Positions 45,055 to 56,790 of a stretch of DNA of 64,000 bases are shown here, one piece after another. Every line of letters starts with the position of its first letter. The first letter of the stretch is position 1. The stretch spans positions 20,252,293-20,316,292 of the forward strand of contig NC_079514.1 of NCBI RefSeq assembly GCF_000801105.2, read 5' to 3'. This DNA is from Raphanus sativus. Its lineage: Eukaryota > Streptophyta > Magnoliopsida > Brassicales > Brassicaceae. The notes under the pieces were generated by a model. The model had not been told where the DNA came from. It searched no databases and saw nothing but the letters and a program-made list of their open reading frames with translations. The translations under genes were made by a program, and so were the position numbers.

Positions 45055-48000
45055 TCATCCCTCAGCAGGGGGATCTTTCTTCTCAGGAGGGCCCGAGCTG
45101 GATACGTTGCCGGTACTTTGACCCTTGCTCGATGGAGAGGCAAGCCTGATCTCGCGGTTCGGATCCGAAAGGCCTTCACTCGCGTCAGGATCGGAAGTCC
45201 CGAGGGACGAACTGTCGGAGATTGTAACCAACTTCTCCCGGGCATCGGCACCGGGCGCCTTCGGGTCCACTTCAACGGCTTTCTTGTCTGGCGCAGCCGC
45301 TTTGATAGGAAGAGTGGCGTCGGGACGAGCAGGAGATTGTACCGTGTCGAGGAGGTCCCTAATAAATCCATCACTCGGAGATCGGAGCGCTGCCGCGGCT
45401 TCAGAATCGATCAGCTCAAGGTTCGACCCATGCTTGTCAACCTTCTCGAGGATTTCTTCGATCACGAACCGAGACTTCAGCACCAAAGGAGACAAGGTTA
45501 GATCCGAGTCCGGAATCACGCCTACCTCCAGACGAGTCGTCTCCCCATCGTAGTACTTCTCCAAGTCGGCGTACGTATCAATGGTCTCCTGAGGGATATC
45601 TTTCCCCGATTCCTTCAAAGCCTCGAGGCAGTCTCGCATCCCGCGCGCTTGACCAAGCATACACCGCGAGTCCTCGAAATCATCACGGCGCTTCTCTCGG
45701 TCCTGAATATTTTTGAAGCGTCGGGAGCATTTTCCCGTCATTGCCGCCATCACGCGGATTCGCTCATGAGTGACCTCAAGTTTGCGAGATTCCCTCAAGC
45801 GATCCATCTCCCGGGAGAAATTCAAAGCAGAGGCCACCACCTCCTTCTCGAGAGTCGCATTCTTGCCTTGCAAGTCGGCATTTCTCTTCCGCAACTCGGC
45901 TTTCTCTTTCTCCGCCTTCTTTACCAGGTCCCGAGCAGACGCCAACTCGATCGCCATGATTCCCCTCTGCTCGTCGAGCTCCTTCCTCAGCGCTTCTTCT
46001 TGGGCAACTGCTTCGTCCTTTGCACGGACTGCATCCTTCAAAGCCCGAGTCGCGCGTTTATGGCTCCTCTTCTGCTTGTCGACCAACTCGAACGCGCCTC
46101 TCAGCTCCTCATCGTATTTCCTCACTAAAACGTTCCAGTCTCCGAGGCTCTGCACGACAAACCACGTAGCGTCAGCAAACGAATAAGAAGAAAAAGAGAT
46201 AAAGTCAGAAACCCGACTTACCATGATGGAGGTACGGGCGGCGAACTTGTACTCCTCCTTGAAGATCAAGTCCTTGACCGGCGGCAGCGCGCCCCGATCT
46301 CCCCTAAACTGACGAACCAGGCGACCGCACTCCTGCTCGTCATGCGCTAGCGGGACCTCGCGGTCGTAAGAGAAAGAAACCCTGTCCGGACAACCCTTCT
46401 TTTTCTTCTTCCTCTTCTTCGGGACAGCAACGGTCCCTTCAGCGACCTGAGGAGCGGGTTCCTCCGGCACGACTTCACGCCCCGGGCCCAGCGATTCCCC
46501 GGAACGGGTGGCATCTTCCTCCTCGTCGTTCAGCTCCTCAGAAGAGCCTCGAGGAACCATTTCGGCGGCTTTCTTCTTCCTCTTCCTCCCCTTGTCCTTC
46601 TTCTTGGCCTTTGGAGAGACCGCCGGAAGATCTTCGTCGCGGCTGCCCGCAGGCTGTGATTCGGGGACCACCTCATCTTTGGAACCACCGCTCGGTTCCA
46701 GGTCCCTGAGCTCGCCTTCCTCAACGGACGAGGATCGGATCGCGGGAGAATCGCCCCTTGCCTTCTTCCTTCTCCCCTCTGACCCAGAATGCCCTTGAGG
46801 AGAGGAAGCCCCAACGTTCGTTTCCTCGACAGCCGCGCCCTCCTCTTCGCGCTGTCTCTTCTTGTTGGTCTTTCTAACCAACTGAGCCTCAGCGTCCGAC
46901 TCAGTCGCGCTCGGATCTCCTAAATTAGGCGAGCCCGCGGTATCGGGCTGAGATTTCTTTGCGGAGCCGACTTTCTTCGCAACCACCAAACTCAAATTTG
47001 GAATAGTCCTCATCGCTCTTGCTCGGTTTATCTCCCTCTGCTCGGCCGAATTGAACAAATTGACCCTCTTCGTCTTATTCGTGACAATGGGGATCGTGTC
47101 CGAACGCCAAACCTCTGCGATAAGTAAAAGCAAAATTAGATTCCATATCAAAAGGGACGTGTCAAAGCAAAGGAAAGAGCGAAAGGAAAGACTTACGCTG
47201 ACTAATCCACCCGATCGATCGACTAATCCTCCGGTAGGAAAAATTATTCCAATGGTCCTGTCTCTGCGATGCGATCAGACGCGCGCTCGTCAAAAAGTCC
47301 TCCTCGTACTCTGCGGTGTTCGGAAGAGCAACTGCAAAGAAAGACAAACGGGAGTTAGACCACAAGAAACGGAAAATAAAACTGACGGGTGGTTTATACC
47401 CATCTCTCGGGCCCATAAAACACGATAGCCGGTCCTCAGCGGCTCCTCGAACGCAGCCCTGTCAGATTTGACGTAGAAGTAGGACCGCTGCCAGTTGTTC
47501 GTCTTGTTGGGGTAGCCGGTCACCACGTTATAGTTGGGGCGGATCTTCAGCGAAATCAGTCCGCCCTTTATCTTCGCTGACACTAATTCCTCGAAAGCTC
47601 GGACGTTGAGAGGAACACCAGCTTCTGCTCCGATAATCGTCAGTGCCACGGCCAGCCGCCACGCACCATTCAGAAATTGGCTAAGGGCGGCTCCTCGGCG
47701 CATCGCAAACGCAGTGACGATTCGAGGAATCGGAAACCACAGCTTCGTGTCGCCCTCGAAGTACGACTCGTAGACGCACTGGTAGCCTTTCGGAGGAGAC
47801 CAGGGCCGCTGGTCGCTATTCGGGATTATAAACGTAACCCCCGCTGCGTCGCGAGCCCGTAGGAGTCTCGTCACCGACTCGACGGTCGACCTCGTCTTCT
47901 CGACACCCCGCCAGTCCTGGCCTTCAACGACCGAAGGACGCACGCGCTCCCGATCAAGCGGAGGTTGCTCCTCGAAGATGTTCCCCGGATAAAAGCTTAT

Positions 48001-48243
48001 CGGGATCATCTGATCGTCAACATGATCACGACCGTCGTCGTCCTTCCGCGACTGCACTCTCGATTCCGAAATAAGAACGCGCTGCGCACGACTCAAGTTC
48101 TCTGTATCCATCATCGCCTCGCGATGAACCGCCTCTTGGCTTCCTTCAGAACCACGGACCGTCTCTAAGTCATCACCAGATCCCGACGAGGCCGCACGCA
48201 TCTTCCCCTTTTGTTCTCGAGAAAGTTTCTTACTTGTCGACAT
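45055..48243 (-). CDS. Antisense ORF of the Tat-type element (plant putative gypsy-type transposase family)
   Basis: Four exons fit GT/AG sites: 48243-47400, 47331-47197, 47114-46222 and 46149-45055, giving 989 codons with stop, an exact multiple of three. The third intron (46221-46150) is itself open in frame. The N-terminal third contains PISFYPGNIFEEQPPLDRE, LWFPIPRIVTAFAMRRGAA and LTIIGAEAGVPLNVRAFEEL, typical of the plant proteins annotated as putative gypsy-type transposase. The middle is acidic and Lys-rich, and the C-terminal 350 residues look like coiled coil (LRKELDEQRGIMAIELASAR). Function is unknown in the family. It lies opposite to gag-pol, so it must use its own promoter near the 3' LTR. 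Confidence 0.82.
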
Positions 48244-48779
48244 TACCGAGTAAACGATAAAACGAGAGCAGAAGAAAGAGAGAGAAGCAACTTAGAGAAA
48301 GAGAGAGAGAGTACCTGAAGATTGCGGAAGAATGGGAGATCTGAAGGAAGATCTCTTATTTATAGGGAAGGGGACGCGCGCTCAACGAGGCGTCATAATT
48401 AGCCCTAAACGGGCCTAAATGGGCCTCTAGACGGGCTCGCGCGTCGGTCTCAAGCGCGACCTTTCGGTTTCCCGGTCCGAAACCTAACGACGCTTTGGCT
48501 TCCCGATCCAAAACCTAGTAACGGTTCGGCTCCCTCGCTACAATTGGCGACGGTTCGACGTCATACCATGAATCGAATGCGATCAGATCCCCGGTTTGGA
48601 AAGACCGTTGTTCGGCATCAATCCAGACGATTTATACCGAATCGCGGAAGTTCTTTTCCTCGGACAATTTCTGGCGGAGCCGTCAAAATCAACAACGAGT
48701 CTCCTGTTCTTCGAGCCCTAAAACAACTAGCTCACAGCGATCGTTTACTCGACCGACTATGAGCTAGGGGGGGACTTAT
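48244..48779. other. Antisense ORF promoter region and polypurine tract
   Basis: Upstream of the antisense start codon, with GA-rich runs at 48264-48312. The polypurine tract AGGGGGGGA at 48766-48774 sits 5 bp before the 3' LTR and would prime plus-strand DNA. Confidence 0.65.
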
Positions 48780-49286
48780 TGTTGGGGATGGATTGTCACC
48801 ACCCACAAGGCCCAGCGAACAGGAGGCCCATTACCATCAAGGAGGGAGCGGTCGGCTCGGCGTCGGCTCCTCGACTGACCCCGACTCGGCTCGTGACTAC
48901 TTTAGCTAGAGGACGAGCAGCCGAAGCGAGCAACCAAACAGCTCGGGCCGAGCAGTCATCCCGATTGGGCCTGTATATCGAAAAGCCCATGACCAAAGGG
49001 AAGCAAATTAGGTCGAGACTAACCGACCTAGGAGACTATATAAGGAGTTGAGGACAAGAAGGAAGGGTATCACCACTTAGAGACACAGACTTGCGGCCAG
49101 ATTAGGGTTTCCTTTATTCTCTTTGTATCTCGCCGCTCTCTTGTACTTCCGGCTAGGAGCTCGCCGAGCATCGACTAGCCGGCTTTCTTACTCTTGTACC
49201 CTCGTTATTCCGACTCTAATAAAACGTCTCTGTTCATCCCACTCTTGAGTTCTTCTATTTTCTGTTGACCAAACTCACCTTAAACA
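48780..49286 (+). repeat. 3' LTR, 507 bp
   Basis: Same length and ends as the 5' LTR, with one seen difference (AAGCAAATT). It ends 93 bp before the THO5 start codon, with the TAAAA duplication between. Confidence 0.95.
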
Positions 49287-49379
49287 TAAAATATGATAAA
49301 AAGAAAAAGAAAAAGGAAAAATAAAAGAGAATGCGAAAGAAGCGTTAGAAAAGAAACAGGGAGACGGGAGAGGAAGGAA

Positions 49380-52300
49380 ATGGAGGACGGGGAGATCGAG
49401 GAAGGGATGGTGACAGCCGATGAGTCGGAAGCAGCGATGGAGACTGTAGAACCTCCGCGAGAGGCGGTGAAGTCTCCGCTGGAGTTGCTTCGAGAAAGCA
49501 AAACATCAGTGGAAGAAATCGTGGCGAAGATGCTGTCAATCAAACAAGAAGGAAACGACAAATCAGAGATTCGAGAACTCCTCACACACATGTTCCTCAA
49601 CTTCGTCAATCTCCGTCAGGTTTTGGCGCCCCCTTTTCTCTCTCTCTCTCCACTGAAACTAATTAGGGTTTCTCGTCCTGCAGGCGAATCGCGCGATTCT
49701 GACGGAGGAAGACAAAGTGAAGGCGGAGACGGAACGAGCGAAAGGACCAGTCGATTTCACGACACTGCAATTGCACAATCTCATGTACGAGAAGAGCCAT
49801 TACGTCAAAGCTATTAAGGCTTGCAGAGATTTCAAATCCAAGTATCCAGACATCGATCTCGTATCAGAAGAAGCTTTCTTTCGTGACGCTCCTGAATCTA
49901 TCAAAGATCAATCTCTTGCATCTGATACCACCTCCCGTGTTCTGATGCCCAAAAGGCTCAGTTTTGAGCTTCATCAGGTTTATGATTGAATTGAATTGTT
50001 TGAATGATTGAATAATTGTGTTCAAGTATGTGTTTTTTTCGATTATTCAGAGGAAAGAATTGTGTAAGCATCGAGCGAGATTGGAACAAAAGAAGAAGAG
50101 TTTACTAGAAACCATTGCGGAGCGCAAGAAGTTTCTTTCGACTCTTCCTCTACACCTCAAGTCTCTGAAGAAAGCATCCCTTCCTGTACAGAACCAGTTG
50201 GGTATACACCACACCAAGAAACTCAAGCAGCATAGTCTAGCTCAGCTGCTTCCTCCTCCCCTTTATGTAATTTACTCCCAGCTTTTGGCACGGAAGGAAG
50301 CTTTTCAAGAGAGGATCGACTTGGAGCTTGTTGGGAGCCTTAAGGATGCTCAAGCTTATGCCACACAGCAATCCAAAAAGGACTCGGGTAACAAGATTCA
50401 TTTACTGTCTTCCTTGACTGAACCCAGAGGAAAGCTAATTATTAGGTGTTTGATTTTTTTTAGGCGTGTCGAGTAATACGGAGAGTTCGAGGTTGGAGGA
50501 TGATGGACCTGATGATGATGATGATGGACAAAGGAGAAGAAAACGGCCTAAGAAAGTTACCAGCAAAGAAGGATCTGATAAGGCTGGATTATACCAAGTT
50601 CACCCTCTCAAAATTGTCCTTCACGTATATGACGATGATGAGACTCCTGATACCAAGTCCCTCAAGCTTGTTGTTCTCAAGTTTGACTACTTTCTGAAGC
50701 TGAATGTTGTATGTGTTGGCGCTGCTGAAGGCTCTCCAGATGGACCAGATAAAAATATATTCTGTAACTTATTCCCAGATGACGCTGGCCTTGAGCCACC
50801 TCACCAGGTAAACTTTTTTTTTCCTGGTACTTTTGAAGACTTTATACTATCAAAGTACTCAGTTGTCTTGGTATGGCATGCAGTCGGCTAAGCTCATTCT
50901 TGGTGATGGTCAAGCGTTTGATGAGAAGAGAACTTCAAGGCCTTATAAATGGGTACAACATTTGGCGGGGATTGATATCTTACCGGAAGTGTCCCCGAAT
51001 TTATTTGGCCAGGATTCTTCTAACATTGACTCTGCTAAAAGTGATGGGTCTGTACCTGATCTCTCACTGTATCGCCAGCAGCGTAGGGTGGAAACAGTTT
51101 TGCAAAGAATACGCTCGCGGAAAAAAGCGCATCTGGCGCTCGTGTGAGTCCCCACCATTCCATATGTTTTTCATTTTGGCTAAAACCACTATGGGAAAAT
51201 TCTAGAAAACCATCAATAGTTGTTTTTCTAGATAACTTGGCTGTCGACGAGAATACCCTTTTGTTGCAACATTAACTAGCTTTGATGGGTATCTATTCCT
51301 GTTGATGTGTTATTTTCATTGAATACTTTTAAACTTCTACTGGCTTTACAGGGAGCAGATTGATATTCTTATGAAGCACGAGTTGCCTGCTGTGAACTGC
51401 GAAGACGCTCCATGGGCATTGCATAAAGTTCTGTGTGCTTTTGATTCCTGGTCACAGATTCGATCTTCAGCTAGTAAGTCGTGCTCTCTGACTCTGAGTA
51501 GTGTGGAACAAGTTCCAGAACCGATGGAAATCGATGGGGATAGAAGATCTCTTTCTGGTAAGGAAGACGTTGAAAGTATTCGGGAAGACGGAGAACTTCC
51601 TTCTTTGGTTACAGCTGCAGCTTTGATAACCAGCTCTGATCAAACCCCATCAAAAATATCTAGTCTAGCAAGGTCTAGGCAGTTGGCATTGATGACAAAG
51701 AACCTGGATTCTCCAATTAGCAGCAAAGGAAAGTCGCCGAGTTTAAAAAAATACGAAGATGATTTGGATCTTGTTTTGGATGATGATAGTGAAGTAGATG
51801 AGCCAGCTGGGAAAACCGAAGCGCATGTTGAAGCGTTGGGCCCTATGAAAGCTGATAATTCATGGGTAAATTATGGTGGGAGGGAGTTTGCACTTGTGTT
51901 CTCCAGGAAAACAGATGATGGGAAATTGTGGAAGTTAGAAGCAACGGTATATATATTCCTATTAAAACACTATCTTCCTTATATATTTTTCTTCCTCAAG
52001 TGTTGAAAATTGAATTGTATTTGCAGGTCCAGATTAGCATGGAGTATCCTCTTAGACCTCCTTTCTTTTCTCTGTCTCTCCATACTTCTTCTGGAAATGA
52101 CAACGGGACAAGTGAGAGTGATCATTACAATGAACTACGAGCTATGGAAGCAGAGGTAAGTAACAGTATTACCAATTTCTATTCCATGACACCAACAGTG
52201 CTTACCTTCTTAACCTTTTCTTGGTGGTTATCAGGTGAACCTTCATATGTTGAAGATTGTACCTCCAGATCAAGAAGATTATCTCCTATCTCATCAAATC

Positions 52301-52501
52301 AGGTGCTTGGCAATGTTGTTCGACTATTACATGGACGATCCATCCCTAGGTTTCAAAAGAGGAACATCCACAAATGTGGTTGATGTCGGTTTGTGCAAGC
52401 CTGTGGATGGTAAGCTTCTTGTGAGATCATTCAGAGGCAGAGATCATCGAAAAATGATCTCTTGGAAGGATAGAGGATGTGCCTCGGGTTATCCATGTTA
52501 G
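49380..52501 (+). CDS. THO5: THO complex subunit 5
   Basis: Eight exons: 49380-49619, 49684-49977, 50051-50387, 50464-50807, 50884-51143, 51352-51946, 52027-52155 and 52235-52501. Every junction is GT/AG and the sum is 2466 nt, 821 residues, close to the Arabidopsis protein length as I recall it. The start MEDGEIEEGM is preferred over an upstream in-frame ATG because that one only adds Lys/Arg-rich codons. Recognised blocks include HNLMYEKSHYVKAIKACRDF, FLSTLPLHLKSLKKASLPVQ, an acidic-to-basic linker DDDDDGQRRRKRPKK, and the end DHRKMISWKDRGCASGYPC. THO5 is part of the nuclear THO/TREX complex coupling transcription, mRNA export and small-RNA production. The retrotransposon LTR sits immediately upstream, so its native promoter is displaced by 11.6 kb. 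Confidence 0.95.
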
Positions 52502-53081
52502 AGATTACATCGCCACTCATTTCTCTGTATTACGTTTTGCTGGTGTGACAGCTTTTTTAGATAACAATTTTTTGCATTGCCCGTTTCCTCATTTTATAGT
52601 TTAGTTGGCATCATGTAACAGTCTTTTATTATTGCTTTGGGAACATAAACAAGATCTGATGATATGGATAAGTTTTCAAGTCACTGATGTGATCCGATGT
52701 GGTAAACGTTGCGATCAAGAGGTTCCCACACTAGTTGTATGCATTGTTGTGAATTCATCTGAAGGGCTTACTGAGTATCACATAGATTAATGTGCTCAAC
52801 TCTTGGCTATCGACTTATAAGTTGAAGTAAGATATTGTCTTAACTTAGGCTTCGGTCTTTAGAAGTGTAGCATTTGAACATGAAACCAAAATGTGATAGT
52901 TTTGGTTGAAGAAGGAATGCTTTAAAAGATCATCAAGGTGGGAAAATCTATTCGGAAGTTGTTCAACTCAAGTGTGCAATTTAAGATTCTCTACGAGGAC
53001 AATGAAAATCTATTGGAAGTTATTCACCTCCAGTCGTTTGTAAAATCCCAATTGGCATCTCTTTTGAAAACAGATTTGATA
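52502..53081. other. THO5 3' untranslated and downstream region
   Basis: T-rich sequence after the stop, with no gene. The 61-codon open stretch at 52605-52790 is probably chance. The left copy of the ATTTGATA duplication is at 53074-53081. Confidence 0.5.
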
Positions 53082-54856
53082 TAGGCCTGGGCATTTGGGT
53101 CGTCGGTCGGATTCGGGTCAGGTCCTTTCGAGTCTCGGTTTTTCGAGTTTAGGAGTTTAGGATCTGATAGGGTAATTTCAAATTTTTGGTTCCGGATCGG
53201 TTCGGATTGTACCGGGTTCGGGTCGGGTCGGATCGGGTCTTAGATAGTTGGACCCATTCGGGTAATTATAATTTATCGGTTCCAGGTCGGATTTGGTTCG
53301 GGTTCGACCTAAAAAATACCTAAAATTACAAAAAAAACTGAAAATATTAATATATCCGAAAATAACTGAAAGTTTATTTTAAATTTTGTGTTTTTATTAT
53401 ATTAAAATGTGTGTATATATTAAACTATGCGTGATACAACAATAATTGGTTGTTTCCTAATGGTTGACCTCCTTATTCTGTAGAGAAATAATCCGTCTTC
53501 GACTTCCTATCTATTCATCTATCTTATTAAAACAGGAACATTACAACTTCTTCTAGGTGGATTTTTAAAGGTGGACCTCATATATTTAAATTAAATATCT
53601 CATTCTTTATATATATTACGTACCATAGTCTAACTTTGCATTGATGTATTTCCTTAAATACAATTCTTCTTTTTGTCCATATTCCATATATGATTTTTAC
53701 ATTTATTACATGTCAATTTAAATAAGATATATACTAAGAATACTAAAAAATATTAATCGTTCTATAATTACCCTATACAATTCATTTTAAATTGATCAGT
53801 ATATTTTCATTGGCCATATTAATTTTATTAGTATGAATAACATTAGGTAGATAAGTCATAGACACATACATAAAGATATGACTATTCTTATAACTACATT
53901 GGGCCTAATCTACTTTCTAAAACAAATAACACATAGCTTCATATATTGTATAGAATATAGTAATATTGTATAGTATTATACTTATACAATAATACTAAAA
54001 ACAAACCAAATGAAATATAATATATATCGAAAATGCTTTGAACCATTACACACAAAATATATTAGACTTCAGAGATAAAATTCGCTTTGAAATTACGTAA
54101 TAATTATTTTAAAAAATTAAATTTCGTAATGTACAAAAAAACATAAGTTTTATATAAAATTTTGTGTTACAATAAAAAAACACAACTCGTGCTTGCAAAA
54201 TGTTATTTTTACATACGAAAGACAGTTTTGATATTGTTCTTTAAACACAAAATTGAATTATACAAACTCGATACCACATAAAACTAAACAATATAGAATA
54301 CATTTTAAAAATAAAACCCGTGCGGGTGTGCATATGTTTATATAATATATAAATATATTATGTTACACATATTTTCATATAAATAATACCCCAATGTAAG
54401 TTTTGTATGATAAATGTTGAAAATACAAAATATATAGCACTATATATTTTAAATAATACAGAAAAAATCTACTTTACGTTATTATAAAATTTAAAAATCA
54501 AATTTAGTAATTAAACACATTGCTTACTTAAACACATTAGTACACATTGTTATTTATCAAAATTTTATATTAATACACATTGGCGATCATGTATAACATT
54601 TAGTAAAAACAAAGATAAAAAAAAAATGACTCCCGCTCGGTCGAGCGGGTAATGATCTAGTTTTATTTAATTTACATTATTAATTCGGGTACCCATCGGA
54701 TTTCGGGTTCGGGTCGGGTCCAACATCCGCGGGTCCTCTACAACAAGATCCAAGATCCGATAGGGTAATTTGATCGGGTCGGCTCCTACCCGGACCGGAT
54801 TTTTTTGGAGCGGTTTCGGATCAGATCTTCAGGTCCGGGTAAAATACCCAGCCCTA
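53082..54856. mobile_element. Nonautonomous hAT-type element, split by a Helitron
   Basis: A perfect 8-bp duplication ATTTGATA lies at 53074-53081 and 54857-54864. Ends are inverted: TAGGCCTGGGCATTT at the left and AAATACCCAGCCCTA at the right. Eight-base duplication and TAGG ends fit the hAT superfamily, and the left end matches the hAT at 30042. The body is rich in TCGGGT motifs and has no ORF. Without the Helitron it would be about 620 bp. Confidence 0.88.
53510..54660 (+). mobile_element. Nonautonomous Helitron, 1.15 kb
   Basis: Starts TCTATTCATCTATCTTATT after A and ends CTAG before T. The hairpin CCCGCTCG-GT-CGAGCGGG (54632-54649) lies just upstream of the end. The AT-rich body has no ORF. 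It depends on a RepHel protein supplied elsewhere, such as that of the big Helitron. Confidence 0.85.
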
Positions 54857-55117
54857 ATTTGATACATACTGTTGTTTTTTAGATTACTATTATATTCTTA
54901 TATAAATAAAGCAATTTCACTAGTTATTGTTTGTTTCTCTGGCAAATAGTAAACTTTTGATAGGTCCCTAACCCATGACAATCATATTCATATGATCATC
55001 AAAATGGTAACCAAAAAAACAATGTCGCACGGACTAATAAATAGATAATTTGGTCATAAATAAGCAGAAACATAATATAAGAACACACCAATTTATAATC
55101 CTCCGACCCTCTATTGA

Positions 55118-56790
55118 TCACTGGATGTTTGATTTCGTTCTCCTCAGCCGTTTCTTAGTTATCCCTTTCCCCTGTTACCAATTTAGATAACTAAATTTAG
55201 AACAAATTTTTAAAGCTGTGAAGTACTAATTTTGTTTAGTCTAATTAATATTTTTAAATTTAGAACAAAAACCCACTTTGACATCCCTGAAGTAAAATAA
55301 GATGTACTGCCAAACAGATATTGTTTGATAAATTACATAAACAAACACACCCAAAAATGCAAAGCCGAAAAAAGAGAGTGTATTATAGATTACCAGTTTG
55401 GTTTGCAATTCCAACATAGTTTCTGCCTGTCGATCATTAAAAAGTTGTCGTGAGAAAGTATTTGGGAAGCAAATGTAGATGTGTTCTTGGTAACAGCATA
55501 TATAAATGTAAATGCAAATGTTAACGACATTGTTACTTACCTGCTTTTTTAGTAGCTCTTGATTCTCTTTCCTTAACTTTTCAGCTTCAGCTTCAAGCTC
55601 CATAGTTTGAATCTATAAAAGCAAAATGAGAAGTTTGCTGTATTAACATAACCAAACAATCAAGACGTGTATATAAGAGGATGTCAAACTTTTTTTTAAA
55701 CCTGCTTTCGAGCTCTTGATCGTGCTGCTGATTCACGGTTCTTTATCTTTCTCCAGTGGGTTTTCTCCACTAATTTCTTCTCCGCGGCAATGCCCTTGTT
55801 CCTGTTCCTATCTCTCACGCTGTTACGTCCAGTAGTGGTGTCTAGAAATGGTGATACTATTGATGTACCACCAGCATTAATCTTCGGTATCCCATCTAAT
55901 ACCGGAAATGGCGTAATTTGAGGACATGCGTCCACACTACTTATGGCTCCACCAGGAACCGGTGCAACGCTTTGGACCAAAGTAACTTTATTGTCTTGGT
56001 GACTTTGGTCTCCAGTTTCCATGTAACTATCTCTTATACCATGACCATTAACCTGACCACTTGTAAATGCGACGTGTGTTCCGTAACCATAACCATGTGG
56101 ATTCGACATGATAGGTTGTTGCGGTTGAAACGGGTTATGTTGTTTTTGTTGTTCTTGTCGCGGTTTATATGCTGACGTAGACCCATTCACATTTGGATGC
56201 AAATAAGAACCAAGAATTCTATTACCTGGAACAATATTAATACTGTCCAACACATTAGAAACCAATGGTTTCTGCTGAAACTCCACACTCAAACTTGTGT
56301 TTGGAATACCCGAAATGGATGATGGGTCATGAATGTAGCCACCGCTGTTATTATTGCCCACGGCCCCAGCACGGGTTAAAAATTCTTCCAGAGTGATATC
56401 TCCGAAAGTTGGCTGCTTCTGAATCTGAGGAATGTTTGTACTTCTTCCATCATTGTTGGTGAGTTCTTCCTCTGTGATATATTTCCAAACTTCATCAACA
56501 GTTTTTTGGCTAAGTATTCTAGGCAGCGTTATTGACCCTTGCTTCTGTAATCCCTCGTTCACACCGTTAGTTGGAATCACACCGCCCTGTGTTCCTTCAG
56601 CACTACATATACTCATAAGCAACTCTTCCATGTTCATTGACCCACAATCTTTTCCTAAGTTGTTTTGAATCTGGTCTAGTGTCCATGAGAATAGTGATCC
56701 TTGTCGGCTCAAAGGAGTACTAACCGGTGGTCTGTTTATCGTTCCCGGCGGACCAGTCCCCAAGGTTTTAAAATTCCAGTTATTATCCAT
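55118..56790 (-). CDS. bZIP15: Group-A bZIP transcription factor, bZIP15-like
   Basis: Four exons: 56790-55702, 55612-55541, 55426-55394 and 55171-55118, total 1248 nt, 415 residues. N-terminal blocks match the ABF/ABI5 group: LSRQGSLFSWTLDQIQ (27-42), LPRILSQKTVDEVWKYI (89-105) and TFGDITLEEFLTRAGA (128-143). These carry RxxS-type sites phosphorylated in ABA signalling in relatives. The basic region KIKNRESAARSRARKQ ends exon 1 and a short leucine zipper follows (LEAEAEKLRKENQELLKKQ). The C-terminal KKRLRRTKSN resembles the LRRT tail of the group. It binds ACGT-core promoter elements as a dimer. An in-frame ATG at 56820 is less likely as start because a splice acceptor (ACAG) precedes that stretch. 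It converges on THO5, as expected from Arabidopsis order. Confidence 0.9.

Larger units (their letters stand above)
37713..49286 (+). mobile_element. Ty3/gypsy LTR retrotransposon, Tat-type, 11.6 kb
   Basis: Two 507-bp LTRs (TG...CA) are flanked by a TAAAA duplication at 37708-37712 and 49287-49291. Primer-binding site, gag, protease, reverse transcriptase, two RNase H domains and integrase follow in Ty3/gypsy order. A long antisense ORF occupies 45055-48243 between pol and the 3' LTR. A second RNase H and an extra antisense ORF are described for the plant Tat lineage. The element is much more GC-rich than its surroundings. The LTRs differ at one base that I could see, so insertion is very recent, yet gag to reverse transcriptase has several frameshifts. 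Confidence 0.95.

Noticed and set aside
45118..46798. Plus-strand ORFs opposite the antisense gene
   Set aside because: Shadows of the GC-rich antisense coding sequence with Ser/Arg-biased composition.
51928..52383. 151-codon ORF in THO5
   Set aside because: Runs through two introns in another frame; the spliced model explains the region.
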